Assembly: GCF_945952055.1 (NCBI RefSeq)
Contig: NZ_CAMFHB010000004.1
Location: 62,001-126,000 of the forward strand
Reading direction: 5' to 3'
DNA: 64,000 nucleotides
DNA from: an uncultured Alsobacter sp.
GTDB taxonomy: Bacteria > Pseudomonadota > Alphaproteobacteria > Rhizobiales > Beijerinckiaceae
Shown one piece after another: positions 1-11,244 of the stretch. Each line of letters opens with the position of its first letter. Positions within the stretch are counted from its first letter, which is position 1. The translations under genes and the position numbers were made by a program. Below the pieces are notes generated by a model. The model saw only the letters and a list, made by a program, of their open reading frames with translations. It ran no database searches and was not told where the DNA came from.

Positions 1-1414
1 CCATGAACACGGTCACGGCGAGCTGGAGGTGGTCCAGCAGGCGGCCGTGCATCTCCTCGATGTCGTGCATCGCCTCGGGCGGCAGGGTGTAGCGGTTGTC
101 GAGGCGCTTGGCCGCGAGCTTCATGAGGTTCTTGTCGGCGATGTCGCCGATGTGCTCGAGGTTGATAGCGATCTGCAGGATTTCGGAGGCGCGCTGGGCG
201 TCCTCATCCGAGAGCGCGTCCGGGCCCATGGCGCCGAGATAGCGCTGGATGGCCCGGTAGAGCCGGTCGAGGATGTTGTCCATCGCGCTGACCTGCACGA
301 TGCGCTCCCGGTCGTCGTGCTGGAAGGCGTCCTGCGAGCCCCGCAACATGGCGTCGACCACGTCGACCATGCGCAGAATCTCCCGCGCCGCGTTCGACAG
401 CGCCACCGACGGGGTCGCGAGCGCCGACGGGTCGAGATATTGCGGCTCGCCGGGATCGGTCGGGCGCGGCGGATCGGGCAGAAGGCGCATCAGGATCTTC
501 GCGGCGACCGGCAGGAGGCCGATGAAGAGCAGCGCCGTGCCCACGTTGAAGATCATGTGGAAGTCGGCCGCCATGCGGCCGGGCGGCTCGCCCAGGGCCG
601 CGAGGCCCTTCGCCGCCATCGGGATCAGCGGCAGCGCGATGACGCAGCCGATGGCCCGGAAGACGAGATTGCCGACGGGGATGCGCAGGCGCGAGGGATC
701 CTTGCCCATCGCCGCCGTCACCGGGTTGACGGCGCTGCCGAGGTTGGCGCCGAGCACCATGGCCAGCGCCGCCTCCGGGGTGACGATGCCGGTGCTGGCC
801 AGCGACATCACGAACAGCATGGCCGCGACGCTGGAGTGGGCCGCCCAGGCCAGAAGGGCCGCCAGCAGCATGTTCAGAATGGGATCGGGCGTGATGGCCC
901 GCAGCACGTCGCGGGTCGCCTGCGACGCCTCCAGCGGATGCAGCGTCTCCACCAGCATGTGGAGCGCCATGAGCATCAGCGCGAGCCCCATCAGGGCGCC
1001 GCCGGCGTCGCGCAGCGACGAGCGCTCGCCGGCCCGGCGCTGGGCCGTGAACCCGGCGATGAACAGGATCGGATAGACCCAGCCGATGTCGAAGGAGACG
1101 ATCTGCACGATCAGCGTGGTGCCGACATTGGCGCCGAGCATCACGGCGAGACCCGGCACCAGGTCGAGCATGGTGGCGGTGCCGAGCGAGGTCACCATGA
1201 GGGCCGTCGCGGTGCTGCTCTGCAGCAGCCCGGTCACCGCGAGCCCGGCCAGGAACGCGCTGAGCCGCCCGCGCACGCCGATGGCGATGGCGTGGCGCAG
1301 GCGCGTGCCGAAGGCCCGCTGCACGCTGCTCGACAGAAGGTGGATCGACCACAGCAGCAGCGCGACCTCGAAGGCGAGGCGCAGCAGGAGGTAGGTGGCG
1401 GTGTCCGTGGCCAT
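1..1414 (-). CDS. Na/Pi cotransporter family protein, C-terminus cut by window edge
   Basis: Reading the minus strand from the ATG at 1414 gives an open frame to the window edge (about 471 residues). The N-terminal two thirds is hydrophobic and carries the Na/Pi-cotransporter repeat signature (TGLLQSSTATALMVTSL, about residues 62-78). The second repeat is changed to AAHSSVAAML, so the usual second QSS is altered. The C-terminal part (about 350 onward) is helical and soluble, like the PhoU-like domain of bacterial NptA-type proteins. Family members move phosphate with sodium across the inner membrane, but substrate is inferred here. GGGGAGG lies just upstream of the start. It follows the NUDIX gene by 42 bp on the same strand and is probably cotranscribed with it and the LacI gene. 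Confidence 0.88.
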   Translation of the reverse strand, partial: MATDTATYLLLRLAFEVALLLWSIHLLSSSVQRAFGTRLRHAIAIGVRGRLSAFLAGLAVTGLLQSSTATALMVTSLGTATMLDLVPGLAVMLGANVGTTLIVQIVSFDIGWVYPILFIAGFTAQRRAGERSSLRDAGGALMGLALMLMALHMLVETLHPLEASQATRDVLRAITPDPILNMLLAALLAWAAHSSVAAMLFVMSLASTGIVTPEAALAMVLGANLGSAVNPVTAAMGKDPSRLRIPVGNLVFRAIGCVIALPLIPMAAKGLAALGEPPGRMAADFHMIFNVGTALLFIGLLPVAAKILMRLLPDPPRPTDPGEPQYLDPSALATPSVALSNAAREILRMVDVVDAMLRGSQDAFQHDDRERIVQVSAMDNILDRLYRAIQRYLGAMGPDALSDEDAQRASEILQIAINLEHIGDIADKNLMKLAAKRLDNRYTLPPEAMHDIEEMHGRLLDHLQLAVTVFM

Positions 1415-1456
1415 GCCCTCAGGCCTCCCCGCGGGACATGGCGTGACGCGAGGCGG

Positions 1457-1957
1457 TCATGGCGCCAGCTCCCGAGCGTGCGGCGTGCCCGCCGACCCGG
1501 CGACCGCGGGATAGCGTCCGCCCAGAACCTGCGCCGCGCCCTGGGCGAAAGCGCGGATGATGGTCCTCAGGCCGGGCTCGTCCACCAGGTCGGCGGCATC
1601 GACGGCCTTGAACCACACCGCCCTGCGCTCGCCCTGCTCGCGCCACTTCTTGCGCTGCTCGCGAACCTCGAGGGGATAAACCTTCACGTTGCACAGGATG
1701 AAGTGGTCGGTGAGCCGCTTCCACGCCTCGTAGTGACCGATGGCGCGGCGGTCGATGCGGCCTTTGACGCCCGCTTCCTCCAGCGCCTCCCGCTCGGCGG
1801 CGCGGTGGGGCTTCTTGCCCTTCATCGGCCAGCCCTTCGGGATGATCCAGCGCTGCGTCTCGCGGGAGGTGACGAGCAGCACCCGCAGTTCCCCCTCCTC
1901 GAAGCGGTAGGGGAGCGCGGCGACCTGGCGTGACTTCTTGGCGTCGGGGGAGCCCAT
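1457..1957 (-). CDS. NUDIX hydrolase (diphosphoinositol-polyphosphate phosphohydrolase-like)
   Basis: A 166-residue single-domain protein. The NUDIX box lies at residues 42-64 and reads G-x5-K-x7-REALEEAGV. The first glutamate of the consensus is lysine (K48), while the metal-binding REALEE core is intact. The preceding WIIPKGW segment is typical of alphaproteobacterial NUDIX proteins annotated as diphosphoinositol-polyphosphate or diadenosine-polyphosphate hydrolases; the true substrate is unknown. GAGGTG lies about 10 bases before the ATG, inside the end of the LacI gene. The gene starts only 4 bases after the LacI stop and is followed 42 bp later by the Na/Pi transporter, so the three look like an operon. 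Confidence 0.85.
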   Translation of the reverse strand: MGSPDAKKSRQVAALPYRFEEGELRVLLVTSRETQRWIIPKGWPMKGKKPHRAAEREALEEAGVKGRIDRRAIGHYEAWKRLTDHFILCNVKVYPLEVREQRKKWREQGERRAVWFKAVDAADLVDEPGLRTIIRAFAQGAAQVLGGRYPAVAGSAGTPHARELAP

Positions 1958-1961
1958 GGCT

Positions 1962-3014
1962 TCAGCACCTCACGGACGAACGCCAGACCAGCGTCGGCGT
2001 GAAGGACAGGCTGACTGGGTCGCCGCCGGGATCCCGGCCCTCCTCGACGAGCTGGACCACGGCCGCGGCGATGTCCTCGACCGGCTGGTCGAAGGTGGTC
2101 AGGCGGTAGGACAGCCAGTCTGCCTCGGGAATGTTGTCGAAACCCATAACGGACAGGTCTTCGGGGACCCGCAGGCCGAAATCGTGGCGCGCCGCGTCGA
2201 GCACGCCCAGCGCGGTGACGTCGTTGACGCAGAAGACCGCGTCGGGCCGGCGCTCGCCGGTGAACAGCTCGGTGCCGGCGAGCCGCCCGTTCTCGTAGGA
2301 CGTGCTGACGCCGCGGCTGACGATGCGGGGCTCGATGCCGACGGCCCGCGCCGCCTCGATGAAGCCGGCGGACCGCTCCGCCAGGCTCAGCGTCTGCTTC
2401 TCGGTGGTGACCACGGCGAGGTGCCGGCAGCCGCCGCGCACGAAGGCGAGCAGCGCGGCCCGCGCCGCCCCGGCGTTGTCCAGGCGGATCCGGTCCGGTC
2501 CCGTCTCGGGATCGTCGCGGCTTATCAGGATCAAGCGCTGTCCCGATTCGAGACAGGATCGTACGATCGACCGGGACGGCGTGCCCGACAGGACGATCGT
2601 CGCCTCGGCCCGGTACTGGGCGGCGCGCTGGAGCACCAGGCGCGCGTCGTCGTCCGGACCGCTGAGGCTGAGCACCATGGCCACCCGGCCCGCCTGCTGC
2701 AGGCGGCGCGTGAGGATGCCGAGGAGGCGCGACATCTGGGGCGACATGATGTCGGAGACGACGACGCAGACGATGCCGCTCTGCTGGAGGCTGAGGCCCC
2801 GGGCCAGCTTGTTGACGTGGTAGCCGAGCTCCTCGGCCGCCACCAGCACGCGGCGACGGGTGTCCTCCGCGACGCTGGCGCCGGGCGTGAAGGTTCGCGA
2901 CACCGCCGACCGGGACACGCCGGCGCGCGCGGCCACCTCGCGCGCGCTGACATAGGCGGAGGCGCCCCGGTCAACCGTTCGCGATGCTGGGGCGTCGCGC
3001 CCGAGGTCGGTCAT
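1962..3014 (-). CDS. LacI family transcriptional regulator
   Basis: From the ATG at 3014 the protein is 350 residues, usual for LacI/GalR. An N-terminal helix-turn-helix (SAREVAARAGVSRSAVSRTF, about residues 22-41) is followed by the hinge helix region (KLARGLSLQQSGIV) and a periplasmic-binding-protein-like effector domain ending in the usual GFDNIPEADWLSYRLTT stretch. An upstream ATG at 3071 would add 19 residues, but that region contains a perfect palindrome (3057-3070) more likely to be its own operator, so 3014 is preferred. Genes of sugar uptake are not adjacent. Possible targets are its own operon with the NUDIX and Na/Pi genes, or the divergent RND pump. The effector is unknown. Confidence 0.88.
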   Translation of the reverse strand: MTDLGRDAPASRTVDRGASAYVSAREVAARAGVSRSAVSRTFTPGASVAEDTRRRVLVAAEELGYHVNKLARGLSLQQSGIVCVVVSDIMSPQMSRLLGILTRRLQQAGRVAMVLSLSGPDDDARLVLQRAAQYRAEATIVLSGTPSRSIVRSCLESGQRLILISRDDPETGPDRIRLDNAGAARAALLAFVRGGCRHLAVVTTEKQTLSLAERSAGFIEAARAVGIEPRIVSRGVSTSYENGRLAGTELFTGERRPDAVFCVNDVTALGVLDAARHDFGLRVPEDLSVMGFDNIPEADWLSYRLTTFDQPVEDIAAAVVQLVEEGRDPGGDPVSLSFTPTLVWRSSVRC

Positions 3015-3395
3015 CTCGTCTTCGCCTTGTTCATGGGCAGCGAGTGTGAATGAATGTGCACGCGCGTGCAAGCAATGCCGATCAGGACGCGAATCTTCTG
3101 GCTCAATACAACCGCGAAAGAGGCCAACGGCTTAAACCATCGGCAAGTTTCACCGGTGCACAGCCTTGCAGACCGGATTGTACGCACACGACCGCGTGAG
3201 GGCAGCGCCTGCCCGCCGATTGGTCTGGCATTGGTCTTGCGTTGCCGGTTACGATGAGTTGAATAGTTTCCAACCTTTAATGAGGGGCACCTGTCAAATG
3301 CAGGGATCGCACGCTATAACGGCTCAGTCCTCGCCTGGAGCCCCCGGCCACCGGGCCTTCGAACCTGCCGTTGCCCGGCCACGTGGAGTGCTGTG
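3015..3395. other. Intergenic region between LacI gene and RND efflux operon
   Basis: This 381-base divergent region holds the palindrome at 3057-3070 and a GGAG ribosome-binding site at 3385-3388 for the efflux adaptor. It must contain both promoters. I see no convincing gene in it: short open frames here lack ribosome-binding sites and protein-like composition. Confidence 0.6.
3057..3070. promoter_or_regulatory. Candidate LacI-type operator (perfect palindrome)
   Basis: TGCACGCGCGTGCA is a perfect 14-base palindrome with a central CpG step, the symmetry that LacI/GalR proteins recognise. It sits 43 bases upstream of the preferred LacI start at 3014, a suitable place for autoregulation. That the LacI protein binds it is inferred. 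Confidence 0.5.
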
Positions 3396-4796
3396 ATGCC
3401 GTCGAAGGCGTCGACTTTCGTCGTCCTGCTGGCCGTTGCCGGGGGAGCCTTCTACGGCGCTCCCGAGATCTGGCCCGACCTGAAGCCGAAGCGTGACGAA
3501 CTCGTCGCGAAGCTGCCGCCGGAGGTCACCAAGTACATCCCCGGGATCAAGCCGGCCGGCGAGAAGACGGCGGCCGCACCCGCCGCTCCGGCCGCCGGCC
3601 AGGCCGGTCGCGGACCGGGCAGCGCCGCCGCGGCGGCCAACCGGACCGTGCCCGTGGCGCTCGCCAAGGCCGTCAAGCAGCCGATGCCCGTCCGGTTCGA
3701 CACCATCGGCACGGTGCAACCGGTCGCAAGCGTCGTCCTGCGCTCCCGCGTCGAGAGCCAGGTTCTCGCCGTCAACTTCGAGGACGGCGCGACCGTCAAG
3801 CAGGGGGACATCCTCTTCCAGCTCGACTCCCGCGGCATCGAGGCGCAGATCAAGCAGGCCGAGGCCAACCTCGCCCGCTCGAAGGCGCAGCTCGAGCAGG
3901 CCCAGCGCGACGTGAAGCGCGGCGAGCAGCTCATCGCCAGCGACGTCGGCTCCCGCGTCACCGTCGACAACGCCCGCACCTCGGTGCTGACGACCTCGGC
4001 GCAGATCCGGGCCGACGAGGCGGTGCTCGAGAACCTCAACGTCCAGCTGAGCTACTACACCGTCCGCGCCCCGATCACGGGCAAGGTCGGCGTCGCCGGC
4101 ATCAAGCCCGGCAACATCGCGAAGACGGGCGACAACAGCGCCCCGCTCGCGACGATCAACCAGATCAACCCCATCTACGTGACCTTCAACGTGCCGCAGC
4201 GGCTCCTGCCGGAGCTGCGCGACGCGCTGGCGAAGGGCACCGCCAAGGTGCAGGCGACGCCGCAGGGCCTGACGGACGCGGTGGACGGCCGGGTCGCGGT
4301 CATCGACAACACCGTCGACGCCGCCTCCGGTACGATCGCCCTGCGCGGCATCTTCGACAACGGCGCGGAAGTGCTGTGGCCGGGCGCCATCTGCGACGTC
4401 CGCCTGGTGATCCGCATCGAGCCCGACGCCGTCACGGTGCCGCGCGAGGCGGTGCAGACGAGCCAGAACGGCCAGATCGTGTTCGCGGTCGAGAACGGCG
4501 TGGCCAAGGTTCGCCCGGTGACGGTCGATCGCACGCTGCGCGGCTTCTCGGTGATCAAGACCGGCCTGAAGGGCGACGAGACCGTCGTCACCGACGGGCA
4601 GCTGCTGCTGGTCGACGGCGCCCGCGTGGAAGCGCGCGGCGGCGGCAACGGACCGGGCCAGGGACCGGGCGGTCCCCGCGGTGGCGGACAAGGGGGACCC
4701 GGCGGCGGCCAGGGTGGCGCGCCGGCGGCCGGGCAGAAGCCCGCGGCGCCGGGAGCCGCTGAAGCTCCGCAGGCGACGGACAAGGGAGCTTCCTGA
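3396..4796 (+). CDS. RND efflux periplasmic adaptor (membrane fusion protein, MdtA-like)
   Basis: The product is 466 residues from the ATG at 3396 (a GTG directly before it is also possible); GGAG lies 8 bases upstream. An N-terminal hydrophobic anchor (about 7-20) is followed by an Ala/Pro-rich linker. The biotinyl-lipoyl half motifs (VLRSRVESQVLAVNFEDGAT and YTVRAPITGKVGVAGIKPG) flank a coiled-coil hairpin (about 150-205). Beta-barrel and membrane-proximal domains follow. The last 60 or so residues are a Gly/Pro/Gln-rich tail not needed in the family. It would link the inner-membrane pump encoded next to an outer-membrane channel, which is not encoded here. Its stop overlaps the pump start by one base (TGATG), implying translational coupling. 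Confidence 0.93.
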   Translation: MPSKASTFVVLLAVAGGAFYGAPEIWPDLKPKRDELVAKLPPEVTKYIPGIKPAGEKTAAAPAAPAAGQAGRGPGSAAAAANRTVPVALAKAVKQPMPVRFDTIGTVQPVASVVLRSRVESQVLAVNFEDGATVKQGDILFQLDSRGIEAQIKQAEANLARSKAQLEQAQRDVKRGEQLIASDVGSRVTVDNARTSVLTTSAQIRADEAVLENLNVQLSYYTVRAPITGKVGVAGIKPGNIAKTGDNSAPLATINQINPIYVTFNVPQRLLPELRDALAKGTAKVQATPQGLTDAVDGRVAVIDNTVDAASGTIALRGIFDNGAEVLWPGAICDVRLVIRIEPDAVTVPREAVQTSQNGQIVFAVENGVAKVRPVTVDRTLRGFSVIKTGLKGDETVVTDGQLLLVDGARVEARGGGNGPGQGPGGPRGGGQGGPGGGQGGAPAAGQKPAAPGAAEAPQATDKGAS

Positions 4797-7700
4797 TGGG
4801 TCTGCCCGAGGCATGTATCCGTCGTCCGGTGATGACGACGCTGATCACGCTGTCCTTCATCATCTTCGGACTTTTCGGATACCGGCAGTTGCCGGTGGCC
4901 GCCCTGCCCCGGGTCGACTTCCCGACCATCAACGTCTCGGCCCAGCTTCCGGGCGCCAGCCCTGAAACGATGGCGGCCTCCGTGGCCGCCCCGCTCGAGC
5001 GCCAGTTCGCCAACATCTCCGGCATCACCGCGATGACCTCGGTGTCCCAGCAGGGACAGACGAACATCACGATGCAGTTCGACCTCGACCGCAACATCGA
5101 CGGCGCCGCCCTCGACGTGCAGTCGGCCATCGGTGCCTCGGCCCGCCGGCTCCCGCCCGACCTTCCCAACCCGCCGAGCTTCCGCAAGGTGAACCCGGCC
5201 GACCAGCCGGTGCTGTTCCTCGTCGTCACGTCGAACACGCTGCCGCTGTCGACCGTCAACGACTACGCCGAGACGATCCTGCAGCAGCAGATCTCCCAGA
5301 TCCCGGGCGTCGCGCAGGCCCAGATCTTCGGCACCCAGAAATATGCCGTCCGGATCATGGTCGATCCGTCGGCGCTCTCGGCCCGCAACCTGTCCTTCAC
5401 GGACCTGCGCTCGGCCATCTCGGCCGCCAACTCCAACCAGCCGACGGGCACGCTGCGCGGCGACCGCCAGCGCATCACGATCGAGGCCAACGGCCAGCTG
5501 CGCAGGGCGGCCGACTATGCCGGCCTGATCGTCAGCTCGCGCAACGGCGTCCCGATCCGTCTCGACGACGTGGCGACGGTGCAGGACTCGACCGAGAACC
5601 AGGACTCGGCGAGCTGGTACAACAACGAGCGCTCGATGATCGTGGCGGTGTTCCGCCAGTCCGACGCCAACACCGTCGAGGTGGTCGACCGCATCCGCGA
5701 GAAGATCCCGAACTTCCGGGCCCAGCTGCCGGCCTCCATCGGCCTCTACGTCCTGAACGACCGCTCCGAGCCGATCCGCGAAGCGGTGCACGACGTCGAG
5801 TTCACCCTGATGCTCTCGGTGGCTCTCGTCGTCCTCGTCATCTTCCTGTTCCTGAAGTCCTTCACCGCGACGCTGATTCCGACGCTGGCCCTGCCCGTGT
5901 CGCTGATCGGCACCTTCGCGCTGATGTACGTTCTGGGCTACTCGATCGACAACATCTCGCTGCTGGCGCTGACATTGTCGGTGGGCTTCGTCGTCGACGA
6001 CGCCATCGTCATGCTGGAGAACATCGTCAGGCACATCGAAGAGGGCATGAAACCGTTCGAGGCCGCCCTCCTGGGCGCGCGCGAGATCGGCTTCACGATC
6101 GTGTCGATCACGCTCTCGCTCGTCGCGGTGTTCATCCCCGTCTTCTTCATGGGCGGCGTGGTCGGGCGCGTGTTCCGCGAATTCGCGGTGGTCATCTCGG
6201 TGACCATCCTGATCTCGGGCTTCGTGTCGCTGACGCTCACCCCCATGCTGTGCGCACGCATCCTCAAGGCGCACGACCTGCACGCCAAGCCGGGCCTGTT
6301 CTCGCGGTCCGTCGATGCGGTGGTCGGCGGCATGCTGGCGGTGTACCGGTTCTGCCTCGACGTCGTCCTCAAGCTGCGCCTGATCGTCCTGCTGCTCACG
6401 ATCGCGTCGATCTTCGTGACCGTGCGGATGTACATCGACGTGCCGAAGGGCTTCTTCCCGCAGGAGGACACGGGCCTGCTGCGCGGCGCCACGGAAGGCC
6501 CGCCGGACAGCTCGATCGAGGCCATGTCTGCGCGCCAGCAGGCGATCAACGAGATCCTCCTGAAGGATCCGGCGATCGACTACCTGACGTCGAACATCGG
6601 TGGCTTCGGCGGCGTCAACCAGGGCTTCATGTTCATCGCCCTGAAGCCCCGGGACCAGCGCGACGACGTGGCGACCGTGATCGGCCGCCTGCGCCGGGCG
6701 ACCGCCAGCGTCCCCAACATCACGATCGTCCTGCAGCCCGTTCAGAACATCAACCTGAACTCGGGCCGCCAGTCGCGTGCCCAGTACCAGTACACGCTGA
6801 CCAGCGGCGACCTCCAGGCGCTCTACGGGGCCGCCCCGGAAATGCGCCGCCGCATGGCGCAGATGGACCAGCTGCGCGACGTGAACATGGACCTGCAGGT
6901 GGCCAATCCGCAGGTCTTCATCGAGCTCGACCGCGAACGGGCCGCCAATCTCGGCGTCTCGTCCGACGCCTTGCGCCAGACGCTCTACAGCGCGTTCGGC
7001 TCACGGCAGATCTCGACGATCTTCACGCCGTCGAACGACTATGCCGTGATCATGGAGGCCGACCGGGCCTTCCAGACGGATCCCAACCGCCTGTCCCAGC
7101 TCTTCGTGAAGGGCATCAACGGACAGAACGTGCCACTGGAGTCGGTGGCCAACATCAAGCGGTCGATCGGTCCGCTGTCGGTCAACCGGCAGTCGCAGCA
7201 GCCTGCGGTGACGATCTCGTTCAACCTCGCGCCGAGCATCTCGCTGGGTGACGCGGTGGAGGCGATCAAGGGCGTGGAGCGGCAGGCGGGCCTGCCGGCG
7301 TCCATCACGACGGGCTTCGCGGGCTCCGCACAGCTCTTCCAGGACGCCCTGAAAGGCCAGGGACTCCTGATCCTGGCCGCCGTGCTGGTGATCTACATGG
7401 TGCTGGGCGTGCTCTACGAGAGCTTCATCCACCCCATCACCATCCTGTCGGGCCTGCCGTCGGCGGGCCTGGGAGCCCTGCTGGCGCTGCAGTACTACAA
7501 CATGGACCTGTCGGTGATCGCGATCATCGGCATCCTGATGCTGATCGGCATCGTCAAGAAGAACGCCATCATGATGGTGGACTTCGCCCTCGAGCGACGG
7601 CGCGAAGGCGCCGACGCGATGACGGCGATCCGCGAGGCGGCCCTCATCCGCTTCCGCCCCATCATCATGACGACCTTCGCGGCGCTGCTCGGCACCCTGC

Positions 7701-7921
7701 CCATCGCGCTCGGCCAGGGCGCCGGCTCGGAACTGCGCCAGCCGCTCGGCATCGCGGTGGTGGGCGGCCTGTGCGTGTCGCAGCTGCTGACGCTCTTCAT
7801 CACGCCGGTCGTCTACTACTACCTCGACGGGCTGGAGACGTTCCTCACCCGCCGCGGCCGCAAGGAGCGCGAAGCCGCCGCCGCCCCGGCGACGCCTGCG
7901 ACACCGGCGCCGGCCGAGTGA
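4796..7921 (+). CDS. RND efflux pump permease (AcrB/MdtB-type, HAE1 family)
   Basis: A 1041-residue inner-membrane proton-driven pump of normal family length. It starts with an amphipathic helix and first membrane span (EACIRRPVMTTLITLSFIIF), has two large periplasmic loops after TM1 and TM7, and two six-helix membrane bundles. TM4 contains the conserved proton-relay Asp pair (SVGFVVDDAIVMLENI, about residues 395-410). The C-terminal half carries GIVKKNAIMMVDFALERRR and RFRPIIMTTFAALLGTLPIAL, both typical of HAE1 pumps. The product exported (drug, dye or metabolite) cannot be told. It is coupled to the adaptor gene; no TolC-like gene is in the window. A strong hairpin follows the stop. Confidence 0.95.
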   Translation: MGLPEACIRRPVMTTLITLSFIIFGLFGYRQLPVAALPRVDFPTINVSAQLPGASPETMAASVAAPLERQFANISGITAMTSVSQQGQTNITMQFDLDRNIDGAALDVQSAIGASARRLPPDLPNPPSFRKVNPADQPVLFLVVTSNTLPLSTVNDYAETILQQQISQIPGVAQAQIFGTQKYAVRIMVDPSALSARNLSFTDLRSAISAANSNQPTGTLRGDRQRITIEANGQLRRAADYAGLIVSSRNGVPIRLDDVATVQDSTENQDSASWYNNERSMIVAVFRQSDANTVEVVDRIREKIPNFRAQLPASIGLYVLNDRSEPIREAVHDVEFTLMLSVALVVLVIFLFLKSFTATLIPTLALPVSLIGTFALMYVLGYSIDNISLLALTLSVGFVVDDAIVMLENIVRHIEEGMKPFEAALLGAREIGFTIVSITLSLVAVFIPVFFMGGVVGRVFREFAVVISVTILISGFVSLTLTPMLCARILKAHDLHAKPGLFSRSVDAVVGGMLAVYRFCLDVVLKLRLIVLLLTIASIFVTVRMYIDVPKGFFPQEDTGLLRGATEGPPDSSIEAMSARQQAINEILLKDPAIDYLTSNIGGFGGVNQGFMFIALKPRDQRDDVATVIGRLRRATASVPNITIVLQPVQNINLNSGRQSRAQYQYTLTSGDLQALYGAAPEMRRRMAQMDQLRDVNMDLQVANPQVFIELDRERAANLGVSSDALRQTLYSAFGSRQISTIFTPSNDYAVIMEADRAFQTDPNRLSQLFVKGINGQNVPLESVANIKRSIGPLSVNRQSQQPAVTISFNLAPSISLGDAVEAIKGVERQAGLPASITTGFAGSAQLFQDALKGQGLLILAAVLVIYMVLGVLYESFIHPITILSGLPSAGLGALLALQYYNMDLSVIAIIGILMLIGIVKKNAIMMVDFALERRREGADAMTAIREAALIRFRPIIMTTFAALLGTLPIALGQGAGSELRQPLGIAVVGGLCVSQLLTLFITPVVYYYLDGLETFLTRRGRKEREAAAAPATPATPAPAE

Positions 7922-7932
7922 TCCTCAGAACC

Positions 7933-7959
7933 GTTCCCGCGGTGCCACACCGCGGGAAC
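7933..7959 (+). terminator. Hairpin after RND operon
   Basis: GTTCCCGCGGTG and its perfect complement CACCGCGGGAAC are separated by a three-base loop, 11 bases after the pump stop codon. There is no long T tract, only TCTTCG, so it may be a rho-independent terminator of the weak GC-rich type or an mRNA-stabilising end. Confidence 0.6.
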
Positions 7960-8082
7960 TCTTCGAATGCGACCCTTCGGGGAAGCCGCGCGTTAAGGCT
8001 TCGGTAATCCTGATCTTGCTCAAGCTGTGCGAGGGTCCATAGTAACGGGACCCTAACCCTGTTGCCCGGTGTTGTTGCGTTC

Positions 8083-8307
8083 ATGCGTAGCGTACGGATC
8101 GAATCCACGATCGAGGGCGTTGACGGCGTCGAGACGCCGCAGCCCGGCGCTTCCGCCCGTCGTCCCGGCCGTTTCTGGCGCCGCGCGGCGGCCTTCCTGC
8201 TCGGCGTGACGCTGGGCATTTCGGGAATCGTGATCGGCCAGCAGGCCTTCGAGCGCCATTCCGAACTCTTCGGCCCGGCCGACGCGCCCCCTCCCCTGCG
8301 GCGTTGA
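8083..8307 (+). CDS. Small single-span membrane protein, unknown function
   Basis: From the ATG at 8083 the product is 74 residues; a TTG at 8062 in the same frame would add 7. An acidic N-terminus is followed by a basic patch (RRPGRFWRRA), one hydrophobic helix (AFLLGVTLGISGIVIGQ, about 38-54) and a short Pro-rich end. By the positive-inside rule the N-terminus should be cytoplasmic. I recognise no family. There is no strong ribosome-binding site, so it is a moderate-confidence gene. The palindromic repeat at 8379 lies just downstream. Confidence 0.5.
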   Translation: MRSVRIESTIEGVDGVETPQPGASARRPGRFWRRAAAFLLGVTLGISGIVIGQQAFERHSELFGPADAPPPLRR

Positions 8308-8378
8308 GACAGGTTCGCTTCGACGCTCCGCTGCGTCGGCGTCACGGGGTCCTGTGAGTCGATCCGTGCCCCAATCCC

Positions 8379-8490
8379 CCTCATCCTGAGCCGGCCGCAA
8401 AGCGGCCGAGTCGAAGGACGCAGGGTGCTTCAACGGCACGATTCTGCGTCCTTCGACTCACGGCCCTTCGGGCCGTGGCTCAGGATGAGG
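8379..8490. repeat. Dispersed palindromic repeat, family A copy 1
   Basis: A 112-base imperfect inverted repeat whose outer arms are CCTCATCCTGAGCC and GGCTCAGGATGAGG. Inner arms are GAGTCGAAGGACGCAG and CTGCGTCCTTCGACTC, with small GCCGC-type side hairpins. Near-identical copies are at 24036-24147 and 45698-45808. It is intergenic, and could fold at the end of transcripts from either side. Confidence 0.9.
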
Positions 8491-8588
8491 GAATTTGAGG
8501 CCTGATCGGTTTGCAGGCTTACGTGATGACTGGTTCGGGATGCTCCCGGCCCCATCTTCGAGCGGAGCCGTAACCCCTCCCCTCGTCT

Positions 8589-8981
8589 TCAGGCGGCCGT
8601 GACGGAGACCACCTTGAAGGTGTGCATCTCGCCGTCCTCGTCCTTCACGGACAGGTACTCGCCCACCACCATCGGATGGTCGCCGAAGCGATAGCCGGCT
8701 TCCTCGTCGCCGGTGGCGGCGGGGTCGTAGTCGAAGGCCCAGGTGGCGCCGCCCTTGCCGCCCGAGCGGTGGACGAGGTGGCCGGTTTCCTCCTTCTCGC
8801 CCACCCAGAACCGGCGGACGCGGCAGGCGGCGCGGGCATCGCGCCACACCACGGGGTCGAGGCGGCCCTCCGCGGTGAGCGGGGCCAGGAACTCGTAGCC
8901 GTGGCGGCTGGAGCCGTCCGGATGCTCCTTCGAGCGGGCGAGATGAAGGGTGATGCGCTTCAGGGGAATGGGATGGGACAC
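8589..8981 (-). CDS. Conserved hypothetical protein, about 130 aa
   Basis: The 130-residue product starts at a GTG (8981) preceded by an excellent GGAGGT. The start SHPIPLKRITLHLARSKEHP is followed by a compact, mostly beta, charged domain (HGYEFLAPLTAEGRLD, RRFWVGEKEETGHLVHR, WAFDYDP, GYRFGDHPMVVGEYLSV). It ends in FKVVSVTAA. There are no membrane spans or signal peptide. I recall similar small proteins as conserved hypotheticals in Hyphomicrobiales and assign no function. It stands alone between a repeat and the ligase gene. Confidence 0.7.
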   Translation of the reverse strand: MSHPIPLKRITLHLARSKEHPDGSSRHGYEFLAPLTAEGRLDPVVWRDARAACRVRRFWVGEKEETGHLVHRSGGKGGATWAFDYDPAATGDEEAGYRFGDHPMVVGEYLSVKDEDGEMHTFKVVSVTAA

Positions 8982-9082
8982 GGAGACCTCCGCAGGATGC
9001 GTCTTCCGGCATCCTGCGGCGCGGCGGCGCCTCCCGTCGTTGACTTCGCGCAAGCGGGCTGGGCGCCGGCTCCGCGAAACCC

Positions 9083-11032
<1,950 letters not shown>

Positions 11033-11244
11033 CGGCGACCTCGATCGATCCGGACAATTTCGTCCATTGGCTTGGTTATCGCACTTTCTCGCGGGTGCGA
11101 AGGGCGGGAAAGGGCGAGAATCACCGCGAGTCGCCCTGATTTCGTCCGGTTTTGTCACCAGCAACAAAGGGCTATAGTCACCTGCTCCCGCGAGCGGCCT
11201 ACGGCGTCGGTGATTCTCTGTCTGTCCGCGTAGAACGACCCCGC

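Noticed and set aside
29-1933. Very long open frame on the plus strand opposite the Na/Pi and NUDIX genes
   Set aside because: It is rich in Arg, Ala, Gly and His without domains, as expected for antisense frames in GC-rich DNA. The minus-strand reading has recognisable membrane and NUDIX motifs.
4175-6283. Long minus-strand frame inside the RND operon
   Set aside because: Antisense shadow of the adaptor and pump genes; no protein-like motifs.
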